A stretch of 64,000 nucleotides of DNA from Pseudomonas triticifolii (GCF_014358015.1 NZ_JACONV010000001.1:248001-312000); one strand, 5' to 3'. Shown: positions 9,183-17,455, counted from the stretch's first letter. The notes: generated by a model from the letters alone, not told the origin. Numbers and translations: made by a program.

Positions 9183-9613
9183 GGAAACGGGCTGATATCG
9201 ACGATTTCGATCCGGTCGGCCGCCGGGTGTTGAGGGTTAAGCATGATGATTGCCGACTGCGGCATGAAGGATGAGGGCACGATCAGGCCCAGGTGCAAGC
9301 CATCGCTGAGCCAGCGTGTGCCGAAATTCTTGCTGGGGGTGTCTGCTGGCCGCGCATTCCAGCCGCCTGGCAGTTGCTCGCTCGCAGGCCTGTGGTAAAG
9401 CTGCGCTACGTCTGGCAGCCGGATGTGAACAAGCTTCATGTCACTGGGGATTTCCGGGCCCTGCATCAGCGTTTCCAGCGCACAGATGGCGGGCGTGAGG
9501 CCGAAATAAAGAGCGGGGTGTTGCGGGTGATTCCAGCGCCCCCCGAATTGCGCAGCGTATTGGCCTGAGCGATCCATGGCGACGGCTGCTCGGGAAATTC
9601 TCCAGGCGTCCAT
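9143..9613 (-). CDS. RES-domain toxin (NAD+-degrading, type II TA)
   Basis: A 156-residue RES-family protein. The start at 9613 (MDAWRISRAAVA) overlaps the stop of the antitoxin gene by 1 nt (TGATG), indicating translational coupling. The RES core is visible: conserved Arg in AWRIS near residue 5, SGQYAAQFGGRWNHPQHPAL near 16-35 with its GGRWN motif, LYFGLTPAICALETL near 36-50 (Tyr and Glu), and a conserved Ser further on. RES toxins of known pairs deplete NAD+ by phosphorolysis. It acts in the cytoplasm and is neutralised by the upstream Xre-type antitoxin. Confidence 0.88.
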   Translation of the reverse strand: MDAWRISRAAVAMDRSGQYAAQFGGRWNHPQHPALYFGLTPAICALETLMQGPEIPSDMKLVHIRLPDVAQLYHRPASEQLPGGWNARPADTPSKNFGTRWLSDGLHLGLIVPSSFMPQSAIIMLNPQHPAADRIEIVDISPFPYREVSTTTRPRT

Positions 9614-10089
9614 CAGGCCGGGGCGCCACAATTGAGTGCCGCCAGTACCCGGTGGGTCTGCCGCGCGCCGATGTCCGTTTCGCACATCTGAAATGGCATT
9701 TGCTGACCCAGCGCAGGGTTGACGGTGCACATCCACACGCTGGCCTGCTCGGGTGTTTCGAACAGTTGCAGCGCGTGGATGGCGACCATCGCAAGCCGAT
9801 CCACACGCTCCGAGGCGACACGATCCAGAGAACGTTGCTGGTGCTGGCGCCTCTCCAGCGTGGACGTGGACATATTGAGCAGCGTTTGCAGATCATCGCC
9901 GCCGAGTCTGAAGGCGTCTTTGATGGCGCGCACCCATTTGGCTGCCAGGCCTGCCTGAATATTGGCCAGTCGCTCGGCCTCGCTGTGCTGGGTGAGCTGA
10001 TGGGCAAGCAACCAGAAATCAGCGCCGGCTGTGCCAATAGCGCTGTGAGGTGGTTGTTTACCAGAGGGGTTTTGCTTGCTTACGGACAT
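9613..10089 (-). CDS. Xre/MbcA/ParS-type antitoxin of the RES pair
   Basis: A 158-residue antitoxin read from the ATG at 10089 (MSVSKQNPSG); an alternative ATG at 10146 would add 19 residues, and neither has a clear ribosome binding site. The N-terminal helical Xre-like region (KDAFRLGGDDLQTLL, then STSTLERRQ) gives DNA binding. The C-terminal DUF2384 toxin-binding domain contains VDRLAMVAIHALQLFETPEQ and ALGQQMPFQMCETDIG. The layout (antitoxin first, 1-nt overlap, RES toxin second) is canonical. It probably represses its own promoter in the 10090-10277 gap. Confidence 0.86.
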   Translation of the reverse strand: MSVSKQNPSGKQPPHSAIGTAGADFWLLAHQLTQHSEAERLANIQAGLAAKWVRAIKDAFRLGGDDLQTLLNMSTSTLERRQHQQRSLDRVASERVDRLAMVAIHALQLFETPEQASVWMCTVNPALGQQMPFQMCETDIGARQTHRVLAALNCGAPA

Positions 10090-10277
10090 TGAAACGGATG
10101 CTCGACGTACGACGGTAGAAACCGGGCCGCACAGGCTATCGGACATGACTACCCGTTCAAGCCCGAAGATGTTACCGAGGTTTGCTCCCGGTCAGCGTGC
10201 TAGAGTCAATGCTTTGAAATGATTGAAAGGTGCCGCGCAGAACGGCGGGCACCTGCACTCGAAAGGCCCTGCTCGAC

Positions 10278-11243
10278 ATGTCGCACAACCCCTTCACCGA
10301 CCCGGCCGTCAGCGTCAGGCCATCCCCAACGCTTCCGGACGTCAGCAATCCGTTGCAGCTTTATCTCGCCCGCCTTGCGCCATCCAGCCGCCTGACCATG
10401 AAGTATGTCCTGCAGGATGCCGCCGACCGGCTGGGGATGGTCGATGTCGACATCGTCGACATTCCCTGGCACACGCTGCAACCGGGCCACGTCACTGCGC
10501 TGGTGTCGGCGCTGCGTGAGGATGACTACGCACCCAACACCACGTCGCTGTACGTCAACGCCATTCGCGGTGTCATGAACGAGGCCTGGCGGCATGATCT
10601 GATCAGTCACGATCAGTTGCTGAAAATCCGCTCGATCAAACCGGTCAATGGCACGCGCCTGGCCAAGGGACGCAATATCCGTCGCACCTTGATCCGTGAA
10701 CTGATGGACGCCTGCGCCGCGGACCCCAGGCCGCAAGGGCGAAGGGATGCCGCGATCATCGCGATTCTTTACGGCTCGGGGATGCGCAAGTCGGAATCGG
10801 TCAATCTGGATCTGGCTCAGGTCGACTTTTCCGAACGCAGCCTGCGGGTGATGGGCAAGGGCAACAAACAACTGGTCAAATACGCGCCCGAATGGGCCTT
10901 CAGTGCGTTGAATGACTGGCTGGAACTGCGCCGCTCCTGCCTGCCGCCGGGGCAGGACGATGACGCGTTTCTGTTCAACCGGATTCGCCGGGGCAGCAAC
11001 ATCACGCGTGAACGGATCACCAAGCATGCCATCTATTTCATTGCCAAGCAGCGCGGACGGCAGGTGGGGGTCAACATCATGCCCCATGATTTTCGTCGCT
11101 CGTTCATCACACGAGTCATCGAAGAATACGATCTGTCGATCGCCCAGAAACTCGCCCACCACACGCACATCGCAACCACCGCCAGCTATGACATGCGCAG
11201 TGAGAACGAGCGACGCAATGTGGTGGATCGCTTCGATCTTTAG
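10278..11243 (+). CDS. Tyrosine recombinase/phage-type integrase
   Basis: A 321-residue tyrosine recombinase. ATG at 10278 (MSHNPFTDPA) is preferred over upstream readthrough. The N-terminal SAM-like core-binding domain covers about residues 20-125. The catalytic domain shows Arg in YGSGMRKSE near 175, Lys in MGKGNKQ near 197, HxxR in PHDFRRSF near 275, a His in LAHHTHIATT near 296, and the nucleophilic Tyr in TASYDMRS near 305. All catalytic residues are present. No island or att repeats flank it, so it may be a domesticated solitary recombinase. A short inverted repeat (AGGTGCC/GGCACCT, 10228-10254) lies in its leader. Confidence 0.9.
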   Translation: MSHNPFTDPAVSVRPSPTLPDVSNPLQLYLARLAPSSRLTMKYVLQDAADRLGMVDVDIVDIPWHTLQPGHVTALVSALREDDYAPNTTSLYVNAIRGVMNEAWRHDLISHDQLLKIRSIKPVNGTRLAKGRNIRRTLIRELMDACAADPRPQGRRDAAIIAILYGSGMRKSESVNLDLAQVDFSERSLRVMGKGNKQLVKYAPEWAFSALNDWLELRRSCLPPGQDDDAFLFNRIRRGSNITRERITKHAIYFIAKQRGRQVGVNIMPHDFRRSFITRVIEEYDLSIAQKLAHHTHIATTASYDMRSENERRNVVDRFDL

Positions 11244-11245
11244 GC

Positions 11246-11282
11246 AAAAAAAAAGCCACCTCACTGGGGTGCGAGATGGCTT
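11246..11282 (-). terminator. Rho-independent terminator
   Basis: On the minus strand AAGCCATCTC pairs with GAGGTGGCTT around a short loop and is followed by nine consecutive T (the A-run at 11246-11254 on the plus strand). The T-tract gives its direction. It would end a minus-strand transcript from the 11283-11514 region, and it lies 3 nt beyond the recombinase stop. Confidence 0.85.
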
Positions 11283-11370
11283 AAAGATCTAACCAAAGGA
11301 GTAATGAAGAAGAGCAGGTATTCTTCGGCACCGCGATGCGGATTCGCCGTGCCGGGAAACATGTTCACTC
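11246..11370 (-). ncRNA. Candidate Hfq-type small RNA
   Basis: Between the DUF2790 gene and the strong terminator, the minus strand has small-RNA architecture. A stable hairpin (CGGCAC..GTGCCG with an inner GCG/CGC, 11326-11354) comes first, then an unpaired pyrimidine-rich stretch with an anti-Shine-Dalgarno sequence (ACTCCTTTGG, around 11292-11301), then the T9 terminator. The 5' end is a guess. The architecture resembles Pseudomonas Hfq-binding RNAs such as RgsA/P16, but I cannot assign a family. On the opposite strand the same bases read as a ribosome binding site plus a 25-codon ORF (11304-11381), an alternative explanation. Confidence 0.4.
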
Positions 11371-11514
11371 ATCGGGTGTGACAATAACACCGGTTGCTTG
11401 AATACGATTATCAGCCGTGTCGATAGTGACTATCATCAATTACAGCGTGCCGCGAAGATGGGCAATCCAGACGCGTTATAGTGCCCTTTGTCCTCTCCGG
11501 GAGGGCGGTGTTGA

Positions 11515-11787
11515 TCAACTACGCGCGCAGCTTTCGCTGAGGCGCAGGTACTCGAGATTGTGGCGCACGCCCTGGCTATCGAGGTAGATCATGTGGGCCT
11601 GGACGGGCTCGCATTCGTCAGAGGTCGCGCTCGACAGGCTGATCACCTTGGCAATATCAAGTGTCTGTGAGTAGTTGTACTCGACCGCAGCAGGTGTGCG
11701 CTGATCGTGTTCGGCATTGTTATGAGCATCCCCTGCAGTTGCAACAACGCTGAATACAGATAATGCGGCAAACAGTACATAGTTCAT
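11515..11787 (-). CDS. DUF2790 family secreted protein
   Basis: A 90-residue protein from ATG 11787 (AGGAG 6 nt upstream). A Sec signal peptide covers residues 1-18 (MNYVLFAALS..VVATA). The mature part has the DUF2790 pattern: YNYSQTLDIAKVISLS, a Cys in DECEPVQAHMIYLDSQG, HNLEYL, and a C-terminal Cys, probably forming one disulfide. This family is almost confined to Pseudomonas and occurs in many small copies; its function is unknown. The product should be periplasmic. The candidate small RNA lies downstream on the same strand. Confidence 0.85.
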   Translation of the reverse strand: MNYVLFAALSVFSVVATAGDAHNNAEHDQRTPAAVEYNYSQTLDIAKVISLSSATSDECEPVQAHMIYLDSQGVRHNLEYLRLSESCARS

Positions 11788-12070
11788 GAAGTTCTCCTGA
11801 TGTTCTTTCATGGCAGCGCCAGCAACTTGGCGTTGCGGATGCTGCCATTGTAAGCAACGGATCTGTACGATCCGAAATGATGGCTATCGATACGCTTAAT
11901 CATTGAAATGGATAAGTGCGTAGCGTGTTTACAGTTTCTCGCTGCCCGGCAGGCGCGCGCTCAGGCATTCAGAAAATCGATCCGACCCTGACCACGTATC
12001 AAGGGATCGGATAGCCAATCGTTTCCGCAAATTTCATGCTTTGCCCCACTCACAGCACACGGGTCTGAGC

Positions 12071-12463
12071 ATGGAAAAGTTCGATATACACCGTAAAACC
12101 AACTTCGATGCCCTGGTACATGAGTATGGGCTCGACGGCAGCCGCCTGTTGCCCTGGCAAGGCTATCCAATGCCGTTCGCGGGAGGCTGGTGCGTGGTAC
12201 GCCCCGGCACCAGCAGCGAGGCGCACACCCAGATCGATCAGGAGATCTTCATCGCCATCAAGGGCAGTGCACGCCTGGTGGTGGGCGACAAGGAAATGCC
12301 CTTTGAGGTGGGCGACATCGCGGCCATTCCGAAACACACCAATCATTACGTCATCAATGATTCGGGTGAGGACTTTCATTTTTACGTGGTGTGGTGGGAC
12401 ATGAACTACGTGAACGCCTTCGTCGAGCAGCACTGTGAAACTACGGGGTGCCTCAATGACTAA
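12071..12463 (+). CDS. Cupin component of a split hydrazine synthetase (predicted)
   Basis: A 130-residue single-domain cupin beginning MEKFDIHRKTNFDA; ATG 12071 is used, with only a weak purine stretch upstream. Likely metal ligands lie in SSEAHTQIDQEIF near residue 57 and in IPKHTNHYVIND near 90. The next gene starts inside its last codons (8-nt overlap) and encodes a methionyl-tRNA-synthetase-like protein. In known hydrazine synthetases of Streptomyces N-N pathways a zinc cupin and a MetRS-like domain are fused in one chain. The synthetase domain esterifies N-hydroxylysine with an amino acid, and the cupin drives rearrangement to the N-N bond. Here the two domains appear separately encoded but coupled. 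First gene of the operon. Confidence 0.75.
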   Translation: MEKFDIHRKTNFDALVHEYGLDGSRLLPWQGYPMPFAGGWCVVRPGTSSEAHTQIDQEIFIAIKGSARLVVGDKEMPFEVGDIAAIPKHTNHYVINDSGEDFHFYVVWWDMNYVNAFVEQHCETTGCLND

Positions 12464-13955
12464 GTTCATCGTGACCATCACGCCGCCCACGCCCAATGGC
12501 GACCTGCACATTGGTCACATTGCAGGGCCGTTTCTGGCAGCGGATGTTTTCACTCGGGTTCAGCGTCAGCGCGGACATGATTGTGTGTTGCTGTCCTATT
12601 CGGACGACTATCAGTCGTACATGTTGCGCAAGGGCCTGGAAACCGGCATCGATCCTGTGGAACTCGCCAACCGCAACTCGGACCGCATCGAAGCGTCACT
12701 CGCCGCGATCAACATCCAGCCCGACAACTGGATGCGACCTTACGATAACCGCTGGTTCACCGAGGCGGTGGCCGAGGTGTTCAACAAGGTGCGCGATGCA
12801 GGGCTCATCGAGTTTCGCGATGCCAGCGAACCCTACTGCCCCGACTGCGATGTCTGGGGTTACGAGGCGTTTGCGCGGGGCAACTGCAATTATTGCGGGG
12901 CGGAGTCCGACGCCAGCCAGTGTGAGAACTGCGCACAGGCACCTGACGCGCAACTGATGACCGAACTGCACTGCAAGCTCTGCAAACGGCCTTCGCAATG
13001 GAAAACCGCACACCGTGCTTTCCTGAAACTGGCCGCCTGTAAACCGGTATTGCGCGATCGTCTGCTCGATCGCCAGTGGCGCAGCCCGCTCAATACCTGG
13101 CTGCGCGAGACCCTGGAACACATTCACGACTGGGGCGTCACACGTCCGCACGATGGTGGCCTGGATCTTCAGCCAGACGGCTCGTGCCGGGTGCACACCT
13201 GGTTCATGGGGCTGCCTGGCTACATGGCGGCGTTTCGCGAGTACGCCGACCGCATCGGTCGTCCGGAGCTGTTTCGTCAGTATTGGCAGTCGGGGCAGGG
13301 CACGCTGGTGCATTTTCTCGGCTTCGACTGTGTGTTCAGTCACGCCGTCGTCTACCCGGCGCAACTGTCGGTGATGGACGATATTCGGGTCCAGCAACGC
13401 TTTGTGCCCAACCAGTTTCTCAAGCTGGACGGCCTCAATCTGTCGACCAGCCGCAATCATGCAATCTGGGTCGGTGATCTGGCACGCGAGGCCTGCGCCG
13501 ACAGTGCCCGGCTGTACCTGGCGAGCATCGCGCCCGAGGAAAGCGAAGGCGATTTCCGGCTGCAGCACTTTCTGCACTGGCGCGAAGGCGTATTCGGGGA
13601 GTTCTTCCCGGCATTGCTCAAAGCAGGCGGGCAGCGTGACAGCAGTTGGTGGAGTGGCGTGTGTGGCGCGGACGCAGGCCTGCTGGAAGCGCTACGCCTG
13701 CAATGGAGCAAGGCGTGCGAGCCCAATCAGTTCTCCATGAAAGGCATGTCTCAGGTGCTGCTGGATGTGATCGCGATCACTCGCACCCGGCTGGCGGAAG
13801 GCCGACCGGTCAGCCATCTCGCAGCGTTCATTGCCGTGATCGGCAAGGCGCTGATCCCCGAGACATCGGCACGCATCGTTCAGGCCTTCGATCTGCCGGA
13901 AGCCAGGGTTAATGCCACCGTTTTGTCGGGATCGGCCGCCGAATACTCCATCTGA
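12456..13955 (+). CDS. MetRS-like amino-acid-activating enzyme (predicted hydrazine synthetase subunit)
   Basis: A 499-residue class I aminoacyl-tRNA-synthetase homologue, shorter than housekeeping MetRS (about 550-680) because the C-terminal anticodon region is reduced. The ATP-binding HIGH motif is intact (NGDLHIGHIAG near residue 12). Four zinc-knuckle pairs follow (CPDC, CNYC, CENC, CKLC at about 128-180). The KMSKS motif is replaced by LNLSTSRNHAIW near 330, losing the first Lys. These traits and the cupin coupling fit a biosynthetic amino-acid activase rather than tRNA charging. Predicted role: activate an amino acid and transfer it to N6-hydroxylysine for N-N bond formation. Substrate unknown; 2,3-diaminopropionate or a common amino acid are candidates. 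Confidence 0.8.
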   Translation: MTKFIVTITPPTPNGDLHIGHIAGPFLAADVFTRVQRQRGHDCVLLSYSDDYQSYMLRKGLETGIDPVELANRNSDRIEASLAAINIQPDNWMRPYDNRWFTEAVAEVFNKVRDAGLIEFRDASEPYCPDCDVWGYEAFARGNCNYCGAESDASQCENCAQAPDAQLMTELHCKLCKRPSQWKTAHRAFLKLAACKPVLRDRLLDRQWRSPLNTWLRETLEHIHDWGVTRPHDGGLDLQPDGSCRVHTWFMGLPGYMAAFREYADRIGRPELFRQYWQSGQGTLVHFLGFDCVFSHAVVYPAQLSVMDDIRVQQRFVPNQFLKLDGLNLSTSRNHAIWVGDLAREACADSARLYLASIAPEESEGDFRLQHFLHWREGVFGEFFPALLKAGGQRDSSWWSGVCGADAGLLEALRLQWSKACEPNQFSMKGMSQVLLDVIAITRTRLAEGRPVSHLAAFIAVIGKALIPETSARIVQAFDLPEARVNATVLSGSAAEYSI

Positions 13956-13969
13956 ACGGACTCACCACG

Positions 13970-15112
13970 ATGTTCATCGATTACGAAATAGCGGTCATTG
14001 GCGCCGGGATCATCGGCGCCAGTATCGCGGCCAGGCTGTGCAGCGCAGGGATGTCGGTCGCGCTGATCGACAAGGGCGCTGCGGGCAGCCTGGGGGCCAG
14101 TGGTTACTCCGGCGGGCTGGTCCGTCTGTACGACAGCGATCCGCTGTTGATGGAACTGGCGGCCTATTCAATCGGTTTGATGGAAGAGGGCGTGTTCGCC
14201 ACGACCTACAGCCAGGCGTTACGGCGCACCGGGGTGATCTACCGGGCCGCAACCGATCAACTGGAAACCCTGTGTCGCGCCATCGAGCTCTACGGCAGTG
14301 AACAGTACCCGATGCGTCTGCTGAGTCATCGTGAGCTGGACGGCGGTCGCTATCCGCGTAGCCCGGACGAGAACCGCGTCAATCTGTTCGAGACACGTGC
14401 CTGCGTGGGCAACGTACGCCAGGCCGTTGCTGCGCTGTGCGGCGTCGTGCGTCAACACGGTCTGCTGCTGGAGCATCGCGAGATCAAGGCCATCGAGTGT
14501 CGGTCTCGCGACCTTGTGCACATTGAGCTGGGCGATGCGACCTTGCGCTGCCGTGCGGTGGTGATCGCCACCGGTGCGTGGTGCCAGCAGCTCGTTCCGC
14601 AACTCGGCCTTGAGGCGCGTTCTATTCCGCTGGCACGGGTCATGACTGACAGCGACTGGAGCATGCCGGTGATCGACGCTGTCACTCAGAGCTACGGCAT
14701 ACCGCTGACCCGCAACATTGTGCAAACCGGCTGCGGGCTGCGCGACAGCAGCGTGTGGCCGGAGCATCTTGCGCTGCCGGATGCACGCCATAGCGAAGAT
14801 GCCTGCAAGCGTGTTGCGCAGCTTTCCGATACGTGGGCGGCGCAGGTTCGCGTGCTGGACGTCTTGCCGGGCTTTGACAGCTATAGCGCGGATGGCCGAC
14901 CGGTAGTGGGGTTTTGCGACGAGCACAGCCCGATTTATGTGGCTGCTGGCATGTCGGGGCTGGGCTTCAAGTTCGCACCGGGCATTGCGCACATTGCGTT
15001 CGATCAGTTGCGCCATCGCTTGTCCGGGTCGTTGTCGCCATGCCCCGGCTGGTCGGCGCTTGCGCCAGGCCGCCTGTTACGAAGCACCCGTCAGCAAGGG
15101 GTTCAGTCATGA
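13970..15112 (+). CDS. FAD-dependent amine/amino-acid oxidase (DadA/DAO fold)
   Basis: A 380-residue flavoprotein. The N-terminal FAD motif is IAVIGAGIIGASIAARL near residue 7. The substrate domain includes GASGYSGGLVRLYD near 43 and the C-terminal FAD segment SADGRPVVGF followed by GMSGLGFKFAPGIA near 315-345. It starts 14 nt after the MetRS-like gene. In characterised hydrazine pathways an enzyme of this class oxidatively cleaves the lysine part of the N-N adduct, releasing a hydrazino acid and aminoadipate semialdehyde. I predict the same role from context. Simple D-amino-acid or sarcosine oxidase activity cannot be excluded. Confidence 0.8.
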   Translation: MFIDYEIAVIGAGIIGASIAARLCSAGMSVALIDKGAAGSLGASGYSGGLVRLYDSDPLLMELAAYSIGLMEEGVFATTYSQALRRTGVIYRAATDQLETLCRAIELYGSEQYPMRLLSHRELDGGRYPRSPDENRVNLFETRACVGNVRQAVAALCGVVRQHGLLLEHREIKAIECRSRDLVHIELGDATLRCRAVVIATGAWCQQLVPQLGLEARSIPLARVMTDSDWSMPVIDAVTQSYGIPLTRNIVQTGCGLRDSSVWPEHLALPDARHSEDACKRVAQLSDTWAAQVRVLDVLPGFDSYSADGRPVVGFCDEHSPIYVAAGMSGLGFKFAPGIAHIAFDQLRHRLSGSLSPCPGWSALAPGRLLRSTRQQGVQS

Positions 15113-16074
15113 CGGCTGCGGTGCAGGAGCTCGCGGCGTTGCGGGTGGGCGTCAGTGCGCTGTTTGACCCGGACGACACGCCACATGCGCGCACTTTTCT
15201 CAGGGCCATGGCGGTGGCGCGCCACTTCATTCCGGGGCTGGACCGCGTGCAGTGGCGCTTTCTCGACGATGGTGCCAACGCCCGCCGGGGCGCTGAGGTG
15301 GCGCAGCAGATGATCGACTGGCAGGCCGATCTGGTCATCGGTCATTTTTCGTCCGATGCCGCCATCGGCGCAGCGCCGCTTTATCAGCAAGCCGATATTG
15401 CACTGCTGACGCCTGCGGCAACGATTGACCGGCTGACGCAGGAGCACTCCAACGTGTTTCGCCTCTGCCCCTCGGACCGCCAACTGGCCAGTGACCTGAC
15501 GCACTGGCTGTCGGTCCGTCAATGGCGCGCGGTCCATCTTCAGGCAGACGGCAGCGCACACGGAGAGGCGCTGGCCGTGGCTATCGGCAATGCACTGGCG
15601 GGTGCCGGGCTGCGAGCAGTGAGCGACCCGCAGCAGGCAGACGTTGAGGTTTTCGCCGGACGCCTGCGGGCCAGTCGCGAGCATTGGCAGGCACGACGCC
15701 AGACCGGCAGCACACGGCCCTTGGTGCTGACCGATGACGCCGCCTCACCGCATCTGGGCTGCGCGCCGGAGCAGGACCGTGACACCTACGTGATTGGCTT
15801 TGGCGAGCCGGACAACCCGCTTGCCGAGGCTCTGCATCGGTCGCTGTTCGGTGTGCCGCCGCAGACCTACTACCGGGAAAGCCTGCTGATGTTCTACGTG
15901 CTGGCGGTGCTTGCCGACAGCGCGTGGCGCAAGGAGCAGCTACTGGATGTGCTGAACAACACTGCGTTCAGCACGCCGCTGGGCACGGTCAGCTTCGCTC
16001 AGGGCGAGTCCTGCCATGCATTCAACAGTATCTGGAGGCTCGGTCCCGAGGGGTTGGTCCCGATCTCTCGCTGA
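15109..16074 (+). CDS. Periplasmic-binding-fold (type I) protein without signal peptide
   Basis: A 321-residue protein starting MTAAVQELAALRVGVSAL, overlapping the oxidase stop by 4 nt (ATGA). The fold resembles Leu/Ile/Val- and amide-binding proteins: LVIGHFSSDAAIGAAPLYQQADIALLTPAATIDRLTQ at about residues 78-115 (opening in the usual GxxxS/T substrate loop), FRLCPSDRQLASDL, and a second lobe ending VPPQTYYRESLLMFY and GTVSFAQ. There is no hydrophobic signal peptide, so it should stay in the cytoplasm, where relatives such as AmiC sense ligands. In this operon it may bind or sense the product or an intermediate. No transporter partner genes are adjacent. Confidence 0.65.
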   Translation: MTAAVQELAALRVGVSALFDPDDTPHARTFLRAMAVARHFIPGLDRVQWRFLDDGANARRGAEVAQQMIDWQADLVIGHFSSDAAIGAAPLYQQADIALLTPAATIDRLTQEHSNVFRLCPSDRQLASDLTHWLSVRQWRAVHLQADGSAHGEALAVAIGNALAGAGLRAVSDPQQADVEVFAGRLRASREHWQARRQTGSTRPLVLTDDAASPHLGCAPEQDRDTYVIGFGEPDNPLAEALHRSLFGVPPQTYYRESLLMFYVLAVLADSAWRKEQLLDVLNNTAFSTPLGTVSFAQGESCHAFNSIWRLGPEGLVPISR

Positions 16075-16127
16075 TACCTGCAACTGCTTTTCAACGCCTT
16101 TACACCAACTCTAAGGATGGGAATTTC

Positions 16128-17450
16128 ATGGGTCACTCAACAGCACACCCTTATCAATCGGACGCCGTGTGTATTGGCTTCGGCCCGGCGGGCATCGCGC
16201 TGGCCTGCGCGTTCGAGGACGCGCGGGAAGACGACAGCCCGCTGGCGAGCCTTTCCGTTCGTTTTCTTGAAGCCGCAGCGGACACTCAGTGGCACCGCGA
16301 ACTGCTGCTGGCCGGGACGGATATCAATCACCATGTGTTTCGCGACCTGGTGACGCCGCGCAATCCGCGCAGCCGCTTTTCGTTCGCCATGTACCTGAAG
16401 AGCAAAGGCCGGATGTTTGACTTCGGCCTGCTGGGCCGGCCTGCCAGCCGTCACGAATGGTCGGATTACGTGGCCTGGGTCTCGCAACAGGTCGACAGCC
16501 ACACCCACTTCAATGCTCAGGTCACGGAAATCGCACCCGTTGTCAGGAACGGTCGTCTGTGCGAGCTGAAGGTCCGCACACCTGACGACTGCTTCACAAC
16601 GCGTAACGTGGTGCTGTCGAGTGGCAGTGCGCCGCATGTGCCTGCGATGTTTCAGTCGCTGATCGGGCCGACGCTGTTCCACACCTCGCAGTTCCTGACC
16701 CGCCTGCAAGCCTTCGGTGATCAACTGCCAACCCGCTGGCTGGTCCTGGGCTCAGGGCAGAGCGCCAGTGAATCGGTGATCGAGCTGGTATCGCGCGACG
16801 CGGGCATCGAAGTGCATTCGGTGCATCGTTCGGCGGGCTTCAAGCTGACGCAACTGGGGCAGTTCCCCAATCGGGTTTTCGCCCCTGACCATGTGGATTA
16901 CTTCCACAGCCTCGACCACGCGGCGCGGCACCGGTTTCTCGACTGGAGCCGCTCGACCAACTACGCAGGCATTGACCCGGACGAAAGCCAGAAACTGTTT
17001 TCGCTGATTTACGAAGACGCCATCGCTGGTCGCAAGCGCTTGCAAACCTATGGCTACAGCGTCGTCTCTTCAATAGAACAGGGCGAAAACGGCTACCGGA
17101 TTGAAATCACCGACACCTTCAGCCAGCGCACTCAGGTGCTGGAAGTCGACGCAGTCCTGCTGGGCACCGGTTACGAGCAGTACCTGATTCCGCCGTTGCT
17201 GAGCGGTTTGCAACCCTGGCTCAAAGCGGACCTGGATGGCGGCCTGCTGATCGACCGGGATTACCACGTTGCGATGGACGAAGACTGCGAGGTGAACATC
17301 TGGGTCAACGGCCTTTCCGAACGCAGCCATGGAATCAGCGACAGTCAGTCGTTCTCACTCATGGCCCTGCGCGCCGAACGTATCGCGAATGGCCTGGTAC
17401 AGGCCGCCGAACATTCGGCCGAAGCGCCGCTCATGGCACAGTGGAAGTGA
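16128..17450 (+). CDS. L-lysine/L-ornithine N-hydroxylase family monooxygenase
   Basis: A 440-residue flavin N-hydroxylase of the SidA/IucD/PvdA class. ATG 16128 has AAGGATGG 8 nt upstream. The FAD motif is CIGFGPAGIALACAF near residue 16. The substrate/FAD region FRDLVTPRNPRSRFSFAMYLKS is at about 78. The NADPH motif is VLGSGQSASESVIELV near 207, and the typical C-terminal LLGTGYEQYLIPPLL is near 345. The N-hydroxylamine product (probably N6-hydroxylysine) is the donor needed by a cupin/MetRS hydrazine synthetase. No siderophore NRPS or IucA/C synthetase is in the window, so a siderophore role is less likely. Confidence 0.87.
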   Translation: MGHSTAHPYQSDAVCIGFGPAGIALACAFEDAREDDSPLASLSVRFLEAAADTQWHRELLLAGTDINHHVFRDLVTPRNPRSRFSFAMYLKSKGRMFDFGLLGRPASRHEWSDYVAWVSQQVDSHTHFNAQVTEIAPVVRNGRLCELKVRTPDDCFTTRNVVLSSGSAPHVPAMFQSLIGPTLFHTSQFLTRLQAFGDQLPTRWLVLGSGQSASESVIELVSRDAGIEVHSVHRSAGFKLTQLGQFPNRVFAPDHVDYFHSLDHAARHRFLDWSRSTNYAGIDPDESQKLFSLIYEDAIAGRKRLQTYGYSVVSSIEQGENGYRIEITDTFSQRTQVLEVDAVLLGTGYEQYLIPPLLSGLQPWLKADLDGGLLIDRDYHVAMDEDCEVNIWVNGLSERSHGISDSQSFSLMALRAERIANGLVQAAEHSAEAPLMAQWK

Positions 17451-17455
17451 CCCTC

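Noticed and set aside
10278..11243. A mobile element around the tyrosine recombinase
   Set aside because: No flanking direct repeats, tRNA, excisionase or other phage/ICE genes were seen; neighbours are chromosomal.
12456..13955. Housekeeping methionyl-tRNA synthetase
   Set aside because: KMSKS is degenerate, the C-terminal region is reduced, and the gene is embedded in a biosynthetic operon coupled to a cupin.
15109..16074. ABC-transporter substrate-binding protein for uptake
   Set aside because: No signal peptide and no permease or ATPase genes nearby, so a classical transport role is unlikely.
16128..17450. Siderophore (hydroxamate) biosynthesis as the role of the N-hydroxylase
   Set aside because: No NRPS, IucA/C-type synthetase, acyltransferase or TonB receptor is present, while cupin and MetRS-like partners point to N-N chemistry.
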